From the NCBI GenBank assembly GCA_047975265.1, contig JBKEDE010000016.1, positions 80,739 through 144,738 of the forward strand: DNA of 64,000 nt, read 5' to 3'. This document shows, piece after piece, positions 15,904 to 25,142 of the stretch. The position numbers and the translations under genes were made by a program. The notes beneath the pieces are model-generated. The model was not told the origin of the DNA and searched no databases. It saw nothing but the letters and a program-made list of their open reading frames with translations. The DNA comes from UJ101 sp047975265. GTDB lineage: Bacteria; Bacteroidota; Bacteroidia; Flavobacteriales; UJ101. Within the stretch, counting starts at the first letter, position 1. Each line of letters opens with the position of its first letter.

Positions 15904-16635
15904 ATGAATAGATACGGTTTAATAGGAAAAAATATTGGTTATTCGTTTTCTGAAAATTATTTTTCTGAAAAATTTAAAACAGAAAATATTCGGGATTCTG
16001 TTTATAAAAACTTTGATTTACAAGATATTTCAGAACTAAAATCAGTACTTAATAATGTTTCTTTAAAGGGTTTAAACATTACAATTCCGTACAAAGAGGC
16101 TGTAATCCCTTTTTTGGATGAACTAAGTTTGGAAGCAGAAAAGATAAAAGCAGTTAATGTCATCCAGTTTAAAGTAGATAAATTAATTGGGCATAATACG
16201 GACATCTATGGTTTTGAACATTCATTCAAACCACATTTAGAATCTTTTCATCGAAAAGCATTGATTCTAGGCAGTGGAGGAGCTTCAAAAGCTGTTCAGT
16301 ATGTTTTACAAAAAAATAATATCAATTTTCAAGTAGTTTCCAGAAAATCATCCTACAAAACAATTTCATACAATGAGTTAACAAAAGATTTGTTTTCTAA
16401 ATACTTGGTAATTATCAATTGTACTCCTCTCGGAACTTTTCCTCATGTAGAGCAAAAACCACCCATTCCATATTCATTTTTAACCAACCGACATTATTTA
16501 TATGATTTGGTTTATAATCCTGATGAAACACTATTTATGAAAGAAGGGATAAAAAGAGGAACGACGGTAGAAAACGGCTTAAAAATGTTAAAGTTGCAAG
16601 CAGAAAAATCTTGGGAGATTTGGCAGTCAAAATAG
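15904..16635 (+). CDS. aroE: Shikimate dehydrogenase
   Basis: NADPH-dependent reduction of 3-dehydroshikimate in chorismate synthesis. The 243-residue product shows the N-terminal substrate site (GLIGKNIGYSFSENYF), the catalytic lysine in NITIPYKEAVIPFL, the aspartate in GHNTDIYGF and the nucleotide fold ILGSGGASKAV. The C-terminal YDLVYNPDETLF and NGLKMLKLQAEKSWEIW blocks are complete. It is slightly shorter than the E. coli enzyme (272 residues), as is common in Bacteroidota. Confidence 0.95.
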   Translation: MNRYGLIGKNIGYSFSENYFSEKFKTENIRDSVYKNFDLQDISELKSVLNNVSLKGLNITIPYKEAVIPFLDELSLEAEKIKAVNVIQFKVDKLIGHNTDIYGFEHSFKPHLESFHRKALILGSGGASKAVQYVLQKNNINFQVVSRKSSYKTISYNELTKDLFSKYLVIINCTPLGTFPHVEQKPPIPYSFLTNRHYLYDLVYNPDETLFMKEGIKRGTTVENGLKMLKLQAEKSWEIWQSK

Positions 16636-16645
16636 TATAAAAAAC

Positions 16646-16675
16646 TTGTTTTTTTAAATACTTTTCATAGTTTTG
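16646..16675 (+). promoter_or_regulatory. Promoter for the DUF349 gene (TTG-N19-TAGTTTTG)
   Basis: A -33 TTG at 16646-16648 is followed after 19 bases by TAGTTTTG at 16668-16675, the standard Bacteroidota housekeeping layout. The gene starts 32 bases downstream. Confidence 0.6.
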
Positions 16676-16707
16676 TAAAGAACTGTTCAATTTTAGGATA
16701 ATCAATT

Positions 16708-18678
16708 ATGGCTCATGAAACGGAAAACCTTCCTTTGGAAGATGGATCAAAAAAAGCAAATCAACCTACTGAGGATACAGAAAAAATAGTACCCAATGAA
16801 TCAGAATTGGCGAATGACAATAACATAGAGTCAGAAACTTTTGATAACGATGTGCGGCAAGGGCATGAAGAAACAAGGTCTGAAACGGATGAATCAGTAG
16901 AAGAAGTTGAAAAAAAAGAAGTACCACCTGTTAAAAATTATAAAGCATTGTCCGTTTCGGCTTTGATTGATGAATTACAATCCTTAATACGTTCTTTTGA
17001 ACCTAACCGAATCAAAAATCAAGTGAGTGAAATTCGGGATCAATTTAAAATCAAGATAGAAGAAGAACGAAAACAGAAAGAAGACGAGTTTGTTGCCGGA
17101 GGAGGAGAAAAGGAGGCTTTTTCGTACAACAATTCATATTATCATCAATTTTCTACCTTAGTAGGTGATTTTAAAGTTAAACTTCAGGCTTTTTATAAAA
17201 ATGTAGAAAAACAGCAGAAAGAAAATCTAAAAGAGCGTTTGGCGATTATTGAAGAACTTAAAACGTTGTATTTAAACCAAAATCCGGATCATAACCATAC
17301 CTTTAAACAATTTCGATCTTTAAGAGATCGTTGGGATAATGCAGGGTTTATTCCTAAAAATAAAGTAGCTAATATCTTCAAAACTTATTATCATCATTTA
17401 GATAATTATTACGAATATTTAAAACTCGATAAAGGTTTAGAAGAGTTAGAACACAAAAATAATTTAGAGTTAAAAAATCAATTGATTGAACGTGCCAAAG
17501 AGTTGCAACAAGAAACCAACCTTCAGAAAGCGTTTAATGAATTGCAGTTTCTTCATAAAAAATGGAAAGAAGTAGGTCCTGTGGATCGTGAAATTCGAGA
17601 GCAAAAATGGCAGGAATTTAAAGAAGCCACCAAAATTGTTCATGATCGTAAACATGAGTTAAATGAACAGTATAAACTTGAGCAGGCGGAAAATTTAGAT
17701 AAAAAACGAGAAGTTATTCAATTAATCGATCAGTTGACAACGGAAGAAATTATTTCCCATCAAAAATGGCAACAAAAAATAAAGATTTTAGAAAAGTTAC
17801 GAACCACTTTTATGAAAATAGGTCGCGTTCCGAAAGAATTCAATGATCAGGTTTGGGATGAATTTAAACAGACCACTCGGAATTTTAATCACAAAAAAAA
17901 TCATTTTTACAAAAATCTTAAAGTTGAACAACAGAATAACTTGGAGCTTAAAAATGCTTTATTAGAACAGGCCAAAGATCTACAAGACAGTACTGATTGG
18001 GATGTTACCACAAAAAAACTCATTGACATTCAAGCTCAATGGAAAGAAATAGGGCATGTGCCACGAAAATATTCTGATAAAATTTGGCAGGAATTTAAAA
18101 CGGCTTGTAATAATTTTTTTGACCGTTATCATGCTTTGGAGAATAAAAAAGAACAGGTATTTGTTGAAAATTATAAAAATAAGGTTGCTTTTATTGAAAA
18201 GATAAAAAATGAAACCTTACCTACTGATATTGAAGAGGCTATAAAACAAATTAACCAATATTCTCAAAAATGGAAGTCGTTTGGGAAAGTTCCCAAAAAT
18301 AAAATGAATATTAATAAAGATTTTGATAAAGTTATCGATGGTTTATTGGTCAATTTAAATATTTCGAAAAGTGAATTGGAGGATGTTAAATTAGATAATT
18401 TAATTGACCAGATTATTGCAGATGAAGATGAATATCGCTTAAATGAAGAAATTCATCTTGCCCGTAAAAAAGTACAAGATTTAGATCATGAAATAGCTCA
18501 GTTAGAAACCAATTTAGCTTTCTTTTCTAACGCAGAAGATGATAATCCGTTATTAAAAAGTGCTAAAGAAAATATAGACCAACACAAAGAAGAGCATTTA
18601 ATATGGTCAAAACGTTATTCAAAATTGGTTAAAGTACATTTTGAAAAATTAGAAGAAGAAGATGCAGGGGAAGAGTAA
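16708..18678 (+). CDS. DUF349 repeat protein
   Basis: Cytoplasmic protein of 656 residues with no signal peptide. An acidic, disordered N-terminal tail (about 1-80) precedes a long helical body with five DUF349 repeats of roughly 65-75 residues. Each has a central tryptophan-containing helix pair, for example FRSLRDRWDNAGFIP, LQFLHKKWKEVGPVD, LEKLRTTFMKIGRVP, IQAQWKEIGHVP and YSQKWKSFGKVPKNK. The C-terminal about 90 residues are coiled-coil. The family is widespread in Bacteroidota and its molecular role is not settled. It has its own good promoter and stands as a single gene. Confidence 0.88.
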   Translation: MAHETENLPLEDGSKKANQPTEDTEKIVPNESELANDNNIESETFDNDVRQGHEETRSETDESVEEVEKKEVPPVKNYKALSVSALIDELQSLIRSFEPNRIKNQVSEIRDQFKIKIEEERKQKEDEFVAGGGEKEAFSYNNSYYHQFSTLVGDFKVKLQAFYKNVEKQQKENLKERLAIIEELKTLYLNQNPDHNHTFKQFRSLRDRWDNAGFIPKNKVANIFKTYYHHLDNYYEYLKLDKGLEELEHKNNLELKNQLIERAKELQQETNLQKAFNELQFLHKKWKEVGPVDREIREQKWQEFKEATKIVHDRKHELNEQYKLEQAENLDKKREVIQLIDQLTTEEIISHQKWQQKIKILEKLRTTFMKIGRVPKEFNDQVWDEFKQTTRNFNHKKNHFYKNLKVEQQNNLELKNALLEQAKDLQDSTDWDVTTKKLIDIQAQWKEIGHVPRKYSDKIWQEFKTACNNFFDRYHALENKKEQVFVENYKNKVAFIEKIKNETLPTDIEEAIKQINQYSQKWKSFGKVPKNKMNINKDFDKVIDGLLVNLNISKSELEDVKLDNLIDQIIADEDEYRLNEEIHLARKKVQDLDHEIAQLETNLAFFSNAEDDNPLLKSAKENIDQHKEEHLIWSKRYSKLVKVHFEKLEEEDAGEE

Positions 18679-18755
18679 CAATAAGTTATATATTTATTTG
18701 AAGTAGAGGCTTTTTCTAATTTTTTAAAATGTACTTTAATTTAGAAAAATGAATA

Positions 18756-18975
18756 CATTTTGAGTTTTTTAATGACAAAGATTTTAATAAAAGAGTAACT
18801 TCCAAATATAAGGTCTTGATTCAGGAGTATTTTGATAGAAAGAAAAATGTGCTTAATAATAGATTATGGAAATGAAAAACCTTTTATAGAAACGGATGAC
18901 GAATAGGGTAAATTTTTTAAAAAAGAAGATAAATTCTCGTTTCTTCTATTAAGACAAAAAAGGAAAAATGCCTAA
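18756..18975 (+). pseudogene. Possible relic of an unidentified gene
   Basis: The 346-base gap between DUF349 and DUF4197 is not featureless. One frame (18756-18875) encodes NDKDFNKRVTSKYKVLIQEY and ends at TGA. A second frame takes over at about 18865 with GNEKPFIETDDE, an amber stop at 18904-18906, then GKFFKKEDKFSFLLLRQK to TAA at 18975. The coding-like character passing from one frame to the other suggests a frameshifted and stopped gene. No family was recognised. Chance remains possible. Confidence 0.28.
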
Positions 18976-19024
18976 TATAATAAAATAACATCTTTCCTTT
19001 TATTATTGTATTTTGTTAGTTTTT

Positions 19025-19744
19025 TTACTTGGAAGAATTATTCAAGATTGAATTTAAGAGTCCTGTAGGATTATTTCGAGTGTTGTTTTCAGCGTCTTCG
19101 ATAACGTTAAATAAACCATCCGTCAAGTGCTGGGTAACGGCGTTGTTTAAATTTTGCGTTAAAGAAGTACTTTGGCTTCCTCCTAAAACAGAACCTAAAA
19201 TAGAGTTTAAAGCATTATTTCCTCCCAAGGCATTTTCCAATAGGTTATTTACTCCCAATTGGCTCATTTGCGAGTTTACCACAGGAGATAACGCATTGAC
19301 TACCTGTGTATAAGATTTGTCTTTTAAAAATTTTGTAGCAGCTCCTTTTCCTCCCGAAACAATATTAATAGCATCTTGAAGTGTCATACTGTTTATTGCG
19401 TTTTCAACAATAGGTTTGGCAGTAGATATTGAAGCTCCGGCTATTTTTCCTATCATCGCTTTTTCTTTATCAACGATTTGGCTGAGCCCCAAGTCGTTAA
19501 GTTTATTGTTAATGTTTTTTAATTCTGTTGGCATTGCAGCTTCAATTAATGCATTGGTAAGAAAGCTTTGAGAATCTCCAAAAATACTTGAAGCATTATT
19601 CAATCCTCCTTTCAGAGTGTTTTGAATGGTACTTAGAGCTACGTTTCCTGTTCCTATTCCTGTCGAAGTTCCTGTGGTAGAACAGCTTATTGAACCTAAA
19701 ATAACGCTGTTCATTAAAGCAAATGATATAATATACTTTTTCAT
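19025..19744 (-). CDS. DUF4197 family lipoprotein
   Basis: The 239-residue product has a lipoprotein signal (MKKYIISFALMNSVILGSIS before a Cys at residue 21). The ATG at 19744 was chosen over an upstream one at 19798 because a complete promoter occupies 19769-19798. The body is a helical DUF4197-like domain with the typical pattern IEAAMPTELKNINNKLNDLG, MTLQDAINIVSGGKGAAT and ALSPVVNSQM. The C-terminal part is Asn-rich and repetitive (NNALNSILGSVLGGSQS). Function is unknown; a cell-envelope location is likely. Confidence 0.82.
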   Translation of the reverse strand: MKKYIISFALMNSVILGSISCSTTGTSTGIGTGNVALSTIQNTLKGGLNNASSIFGDSQSFLTNALIEAAMPTELKNINNKLNDLGLSQIVDKEKAMIGKIAGASISTAKPIVENAINSMTLQDAINIVSGGKGAATKFLKDKSYTQVVNALSPVVNSQMSQLGVNNLLENALGGNNALNSILGSVLGGSQSTSLTQNLNNAVTQHLTDGLFNVIEDAENNTRNNPTGLLNSILNNSSK

Positions 19745-19768
19745 GTAATAATTTTTTATATTTTCAGT

Positions 19769-19798
19769 CAAAAATAAGACCAAAAAACATAAAAACAA
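19769..19798 (-). promoter_or_regulatory. Promoter of the DUF4197 gene (TTG-N19-TATTTTTG)
   Basis: On the minus strand a TTG (19798-19796) is followed after exactly 19 bases by TATTTTTG (19776-19769). Both boxes and the spacing match the Bacteroidota consensus, and the position fixes the start codon at 19744. Confidence 0.65.
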
Positions 19799-19832
19799 GT
19801 ATTTTTTGTAATTTTAAGTTCAAATTAAAAAA

Positions 19833-20431
19833 ATGAAAAATAGAATACTTATTCTTTTGATATTGTCAAATATAGTTTCCTGTCAAGAGTCCGTAAAGGA
19901 TTTGGTTTTAGAAGCTAAAAACTTTCAGAGTGATTTAATGGCTTTTTATAACGGAGAAGAATCACCCATAAGATTAGAAAATAAAAAAAAATTAATGGTC
20001 TGACTTTTTTTCCAATTCATGAAAAATACCAATTAGAAGCTGATTTTACTAGAATTCAAAATGGAGAAACTTTAGAATTTAAGACATCATCCGGTAGAAT
20101 AAAAAAATATATTCGTTATGGCAAAATAATATTTGATTTAGACGGTAAAACCAATGAATTAACCGTTTTTCAAAAAACACCGATAGATCCTAAGCATCCC
20201 AAAAATTTATTCATCCCTTTTAATGATCAAACCAACGGCGTTTCTTCATATGGAGGTGGAAGGTATTTGGATTTGAATACGGATGATATCAGCAATAAAA
20301 TTTTAATCGATTTTAATAAGGCTTATAATCCATATTGTGCATATGAAATTGGCTTTTCTTGCCCAATTCCTCCAGGCGAAAACAGATTGAAAGTAAAAAT
20401 TGAAGCAGGTGTTTCGTATGTAAACCATTGA
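19833..20431 (+). pseudogene. DUF1684 family lipoprotein gene, frameshifted in an A-run
   Basis: The ATG at 19833 starts a lipoprotein signal (LILSNIVSC) and the frame ends at TGA 20001-20003. The family continues in another frame from about 19994 (NGLTFFPIHEKYQLEADF) to TGA at 20431. That part contains the DUF1684 hallmark blocks YGGGRYLDLN, NKAYNPYCAYEIGFSCPIPP and ENRLKVKIEAG. Adding one A to the run of nine A at 19983-19991 restores a single frame. The lesion is thus one missing base in a homopolymer, from recent decay, slippage-based phase variation or a sequencing error. The rest of the gene looks intact. Confidence 0.85.
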
Positions 20432-20434
20432 TAA

Positions 20435-21067
20435 ATGTACACCAATATACATACACATTATTATCACAAAGAAGGATTGGAAATATTGAATTTATATCCT
20501 CCATAATTTTGAAGAACCGCCATCGTATTTTTCAGTAGGAATTCATCCTTGGTATATAAATGAAAAGAAAATAGATCAAGAGTTTTTTCTTTTAGAGAAG
20601 TATTTGAAGTATGAAAAATGCTTGGCTGTTGGAGAATGTGGTTTAGATAAAAAATCAGTCGTTAAATTTTCTTTACAAGAAGAAGTTTTTTAGAACAACT
20701 CAAATTAGCCGAAAAATATTCAAAACCGGTTATTATTCATTGTGTAAAAGCATTTAACGAGTTAATAAAAATATGCAACAAGGTTCATGTTCCTCTGATT
20801 GTACATGGATACGATAAAAAACAACTTTTGGGCGAACAATTGATTCAAAAAGGATTTTATTTATCGTTTGGAGTAGCTTTTTGGAAAAAAGAAGAATTAA
20901 AAAGATTGTTAGAAGATAATTTTGATAAAATATTTTTTGAAACAGATAACCGCAAAGAGTCCATTATACAAGTTTTTGAAATGGCAAGCAGTGTTTTATC
21001 AAAAAGTAAGGAAGAAATAGAAAAAGAACAGTTTATAAAAGTAAAAAGAGTTTTTAATGTTAGATAA
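20435..21067 (+). pseudogene. tatD: TatD-family metal-dependent hydrolase, two frameshifts
   Basis: The family is recognisable from the ATG at 20435 (NIHTHYYHKEG, metal HxH) through GIHPWYIN, VGECGLDKK, PVIIHC, VHGYDKK and the late ligand FFETDNR. These lie in three different frame segments. The first shift is near 20500-20504, where CCTCCATAAT has one base too many to read CCT-CAT-AAT. The second is at the T-run before 20693, where one T too few gives a premature TAG. Active TatD enzymes are 3'-5' exonucleases and/or D-aminoacyl-tRNA hydrolases. The gene overlaps tcdA, as an operon partner would. All expected ligands remain, so decay is recent or the changes are sequence errors. Confidence 0.85.
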
Positions 21068-21782
21068 TTGGTTAGAGAGAGCAGAATTATTACTTACCAA
21101 AGAAGGTTTGGAACGCTTAAAAAAAGCAAATGTGTTAATTGTAGGATTAGGCGGAGTAGGCTCTTTTGCGGCTGAATTCATTGTTCGTTCCGGTGTTGGA
21201 AATATTACAGTTGTTGATGGAGATAATGTAGATATAACCAATTGCAATCGCCAATTACCTGCTTTGATTTCAACTATCGGAAAACCTAAAGTTGAAATAA
21301 TGGCTGAACGTTTACAGGATATTAACAAAAATCTTAATCTGACAAAAATAAATGAATTTCTTACGCCGGATCGAATGGAAAAAGTACTTTTAAACCAATC
21401 GTATGATTATGTATTGGATTGTATCGACAGTATTTCGCCAAAACTTAATTTGATTATAACAGCTAAGAGACATAAGATTAGGACTGTATCAGCTATGGGA
21501 GCAGGAGGGAAAATGGATCCTTCACAGGTTAAAATTAGAGATATTTCAAAAACAAGAAACTGTTTTTTAGCTAAAAATATTCGAAAACAGTTAAAAAAAA
21601 GTCATATTCATAAAGGAGTCCGTTGTGTGTTTTCAACAGAACTTCCTGATGAAAAAAGTTTGAAACTAACAGACGGTACAAATTTTAAAAAATCATTTTA
21701 TGGTACAAACAGTTATATGCCGGCTTTATTTGGTTTATACGTTGCTTCTGAGGTTATTAGGAAATTAAGTGAAATAAAATAA
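21057..21782 (+). CDS. tcdA: tRNA threonylcarbamoyladenosine dehydratase
   Basis: ThiF/E1-like enzyme (241 residues) that cyclises t6A37 of tRNA to ct6A in an ATP-dependent step. The N-terminal nucleotide fold is clear (VLIVGLGGVGSFAAEFIVRS), followed by the acidic and arginine residues of the adenylation site (VVDGDNVDITNCNRQLPAL). The middle has the family block DCIDSISPKLNLI and SAMGAGGKMDPSQ. The C-terminus ends with the typical MPALFGLYVASEVIRKL. The start overlaps the tatD pseudogene by 11 bases, implying a former shared transcript. Confidence 0.93.
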   Translation: MLDNWLERAELLLTKEGLERLKKANVLIVGLGGVGSFAAEFIVRSGVGNITVVDGDNVDITNCNRQLPALISTIGKPKVEIMAERLQDINKNLNLTKINEFLTPDRMEKVLLNQSYDYVLDCIDSISPKLNLIITAKRHKIRTVSAMGAGGKMDPSQVKIRDISKTRNCFLAKNIRKQLKKSHIHKGVRCVFSTELPDEKSLKLTDGTNFKKSFYGTNSYMPALFGLYVASEVIRKLSEIK

Positions 21783-21788
21783 CCGTAT

Positions 21789-23717
21789 TTATTCGATAAA
21801 ATTAATAGGAAAATAAAGATTGATGGTGGTTCCAAATTTTTTTTTGGACAAGGCTTTAATCTTTCCTTTATGATGACTCATTATATTTTTACAAATGGAT
21901 AAGCCTAAACCGATACCTTGTTCGGGAGAGACAAATTTTTCTTGCGTAAAGGCTCTAAAAATAGCATCTTTTTTGGTCTCTTTAATACCAATTCCATTAT
22001 CGTGAATAGAGATAATCCCATATTTTCCTTCCTTTTTATATGAAATGGTAATGACCGGCGGTGTATTTTTTTTCTTATATTTAATGGAGTTTTGAATCAG
22101 ATTTTGGAAAAGTTGTATTAATAAAACATCGTTTCCATAAATTGTTTTTGGTAAATCATCAAATAAAATCAAAGTTCGGCTGGAGGAGATTAACTGAGCT
22201 AAGTTATTTTGTGCCTTTCGGAGGATAATTTTAAATATATGACGGTCCTTTTTAATTTCAGTATCTTTTGAATGTATATAAGTCATTATATTGGTAATCA
22301 GTATGAAAGCATTATTTGTGGATTGTTTTATAAGATTAAGATTTTCTTTTCCTTCTTCGGAGAGTTTTTCCTCATCTTCTTCCATAAAAGTAGCTAAATG
22401 ATTGATGGAGCGGATAGGGGCTTTTAAATCGTGAGAGAGAATATGTGAAAAATTTTCCAGAGTAGTATAGGATTCTTCCAATTGTTTGTTTTGTAAAGCT
22501 AATTTGTGATTGATATTGTTATTTTTATATAAAAGAAACCCTACGGAGAATAGACCTAAGAGGATAAGCATGATAAATCCATAATTTCGTTTAATAATGG
22601 ATTCTTTGTGTGCTATATTTTTTTTCATACTTTTAATAAGCAGCGATTCCATATTATTATCGTGAGCCCGACTGATATCTTTGTATTTGTCATAGTCTAT
22701 TTTTTTATAATGATAGGCACTATCGATTTGTCCGGTTTTTTCATAAATATCAGATAATCGACCATAAATATCAAAATGCATGCTATAATCAGTTCCGGGC
22801 GGAAAAAAAGCTTTTTTTGCCCAGCGTTTGGCTAAGGGATAGTTTTCATAAGTGTCGTAATAATCCATTATTCGATACCGAACCCAAAGTATAGGATATA
22901 AGAATTGTATTTTTTGCGTTTCGATATTTGCGAGCATCAAATGATTTAATTCTTGTACGGAATCGTATTTTTTTTTGTGATACGTCGCTAAATGTAAATT
23001 TCCATTGACAGAAGCCGTAGGAATATCTTGTTTTTTGCCTATTTTGATTAATTTTTGAGCCAGTTCGAAAATTTCTTCTTGTTTGTTTGGATGAGTAAAA
23101 AAAATTAAATAAGTATAGTATTTGTATTTTTCATGAGGAAGCATAAATCTTTCATAAGTATGAAGCTGATGAAGATGATCTTCAACAGTAGCAGGTAATT
23201 CTTCGTTAGAAGAAAGTTTATATTCAATATTTTGGGTGTAATAAATCAGGTATAAATTATTAAAGGCGGTATCAATTTTAATTCTCATGTTATCGGATAT
23301 TTTTTTTCCGATTTCAATGGTTTTTTTTAAATAATCAACGCCTAATTGAAATTGTCCTGTATTAAAAGCGTACCGAGAAAAAATATTATGGTAATAATAC
23401 CGGATTATAAGAGGTTCGTGATGCTCTTCAATTAAATTCAAATAATAAAGTGTTTTTTTGTTGTCGCCTTTCAAATTAGCAATTAACGCAGAAGATAATA
23501 TATGACATTTGTAATAAAATGAATTCTGATTTTCAGAAAGATTTTTTAATTGATTGTTTTTTTTTTCAGCTTTATCTAAATAGCCGGCATACAAGAGTTT
23601 TAAGATATCTGAATTTAGCTCTTTCAATTGTTTTTTCGGCACAGGATTGGCATATGAAGAAAATGTGCTGCAAAAAAAACAGATAAAAATAATATGTCTT
23701 AAGTAATATAAAAACAT
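21789..23717 (-). CDS. Orphan membrane sensor histidine kinase with helical-repeat sensor region
   Basis: The 642-residue product starts with a signal peptide (FICFFCSTFSSYA), followed by about 350 residues of helical, TPR-like extracytoplasmic sequence (for example FNTGQFQLGVDYLKKTIEIG). One membrane segment lies at about 378-397 (YGFIMLILLGLFSVGFLLY). The cytoplasmic part has a short coiled coil, a HisKA domain with the phospho-histidine in FSHILSHDLKAPIRSI, and a HATPase domain with N box QNLIQNSIKYKK, DNGIGI and GIGLGLSICKNI. No response regulator lies next to it, so its partner is elsewhere. This layout is common in Bacteroidota. Confidence 0.9.
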   Translation of the reverse strand: MFLYYLRHIIFICFFCSTFSSYANPVPKKQLKELNSDILKLLYAGYLDKAEKKNNQLKNLSENQNSFYYKCHILSSALIANLKGDNKKTLYYLNLIEEHHEPLIIRYYYHNIFSRYAFNTGQFQLGVDYLKKTIEIGKKISDNMRIKIDTAFNNLYLIYYTQNIEYKLSSNEELPATVEDHLHQLHTYERFMLPHEKYKYYTYLIFFTHPNKQEEIFELAQKLIKIGKKQDIPTASVNGNLHLATYHKKKYDSVQELNHLMLANIETQKIQFLYPILWVRYRIMDYYDTYENYPLAKRWAKKAFFPPGTDYSMHFDIYGRLSDIYEKTGQIDSAYHYKKIDYDKYKDISRAHDNNMESLLIKSMKKNIAHKESIIKRNYGFIMLILLGLFSVGFLLYKNNNINHKLALQNKQLEESYTTLENFSHILSHDLKAPIRSINHLATFMEEDEEKLSEEGKENLNLIKQSTNNAFILITNIMTYIHSKDTEIKKDRHIFKIILRKAQNNLAQLISSSRTLILFDDLPKTIYGNDVLLIQLFQNLIQNSIKYKKKNTPPVITISYKKEGKYGIISIHDNGIGIKETKKDAIFRAFTQEKFVSPEQGIGLGLSICKNIMSHHKGKIKALSKKKFGTTINLYFPINFIE

Positions 23718-23853
23718 AAATTTTAATTATAACAAATAAAATATGAAATAATTATTTAGCATAAAAAATATAATGAACTATTTTTCCGTATAGGGTGTAT
23801 TAAAATGATATATTTAACATTAACGTAAAATTAATAATAAAATCTGAAAAATT

Positions 23854-24978
23854 TTAAAGTGTTTTTATATAACTTCTTCTGGTTTTATGTTGTACTGCGT
23901 TATAAGCACTCCACAGAGCTTGTACATTTTTATTATTTTCTAATTCCGGATTGGTTTCCATATACTTGATTCCATATTTTTTAAAGGTTTTGCCCATCTC
24001 ATGAAAAAGAATGGAAGTAACCCCTTTATTTTGATATTCAGGTTTTACCCCAATCAAATAAAAAGCGACTGTATTATTTTTTTTGTTGGCTTTTAACAAA
24101 TGAAACCATCCTAAAGGAAAAAGTGTGCCTTTGGCTTTTTGCAAGGCTTTTGAATAAGAAGGCATCGTAATGGCAAAAGCCACCATTTTATCATTTTCAT
24201 CCACAATAACGGATACATAATCCGGATTAATAAAAGAGATGTATTTTTCTCTATAATAATCAATTTGTTTACGGGTTATAGGAACATAAGAAGGTAAAAT
24301 ACTGTAAGTAGCATCCAAAAGTTCAAACATAGGATCTACCAATTTTTTCATATCGTCTTTCGTTTGAAATTTTTTAGGTTTAAGATGATATCGGGTACTT
24401 ATAATTTCTGAAAATTTAATAATTTTATCAGGAACCATTTCATCCAAAGCATTGATTTTATATTCAACCCAGTCTAAATGCTTTTCATAACCTAACTTTT
24501 CAAGATGCTCTGCATAATAAGGATGATTGTATAAGGTAACCATCGTTCCGATTTCTTTAAAGCCTTTAATCAAAAGTCCTGCTTTATCTAAGTTAGAAAA
24601 GCCCACAGGACCTTCTACCTGTTTTAACCCTTTTTCTTTAGCCATTTTCTCAACTTCGCCAATCAATTGTCTTGAAACTTCAAAATCATCAATTATATCA
24701 AACCATCCAAACCGCATTTTGGATCGGTTTTGCTGTTTAACTTCAGACCAGTTGATAATCGTCGCAATACGTCCGACAATCTTTTTTTCTTTATATGCTA
24801 AAAATAAATGAGCCTCGGCATTTTCAAAAATAGGATTCTTGGTTTCATCCAGTGTTTCCATCTCATCAGAAATCAAAGGAGGGATGTAATAAGGATTATC
24901 TTTATATAAATCCAACTGAAATTTTATAAATGCTTTTCTTTCTTTTTTACTTTTAACTTTTTTGATTTCGATAGCCAT
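23854..24978 (-). CDS. GNAT-like acetyltransferase-fold protein
   Basis: Cytoplasmic protein of 374 residues. The N-terminal half opens with MAIEIKKVKSKKERKAFIKF and has a core resembling a GNAT fold (AHLFLAYKEKKIVGRIATII). The C-terminal half contains an acetyl-CoA-binding-like strand-loop-helix (FYLIGVKPEYQNKGVTSIL) followed by YMETNPELENNKNVQALW. Proteins of this length and pattern are common in Bacteroidota, usually without an assigned substrate. The substrate and product are not apparent from sequence or neighbours. It is transcribed from its own TATATTTG element. Confidence 0.75.
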   Translation of the reverse strand: MAIEIKKVKSKKERKAFIKFQLDLYKDNPYYIPPLISDEMETLDETKNPIFENAEAHLFLAYKEKKIVGRIATIINWSEVKQQNRSKMRFGWFDIIDDFEVSRQLIGEVEKMAKEKGLKQVEGPVGFSNLDKAGLLIKGFKEIGTMVTLYNHPYYAEHLEKLGYEKHLDWVEYKINALDEMVPDKIIKFSEIISTRYHLKPKKFQTKDDMKKLVDPMFELLDATYSILPSYVPITRKQIDYYREKYISFINPDYVSVIVDENDKMVAFAITMPSYSKALQKAKGTLFPLGWFHLLKANKKNNTVAFYLIGVKPEYQNKGVTSILFHEMGKTFKKYGIKYMETNPELENNKNVQALWSAYNAVQHKTRRSYIKTL

Positions 24979-24997
24979 AGGATAACTGTTCCAACCG

Positions 24998-25005
24998 CAA
25001 ATATA
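24998..25005 (-). promoter_or_regulatory. Candidate -7 promoter element of the GNAT-like gene (TATATTTG)
   Basis: Minus-strand TAnnTTTG match 20 bases upstream of the ATG at 24978, in the divergent gap to yifB. Confidence 0.5.
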
Positions 25006-25142
25006 ATCATTTGTTATAAATATAAGCTTTAACTGTGTAGGTAAATTATTATACGGTTTTTAAAGAAATTTTTGTTCTTATGATTGGTTTTCTTATGATT
25101 TATATAAAGATTTGTATATTTATACTACCTAAATATGTAACC

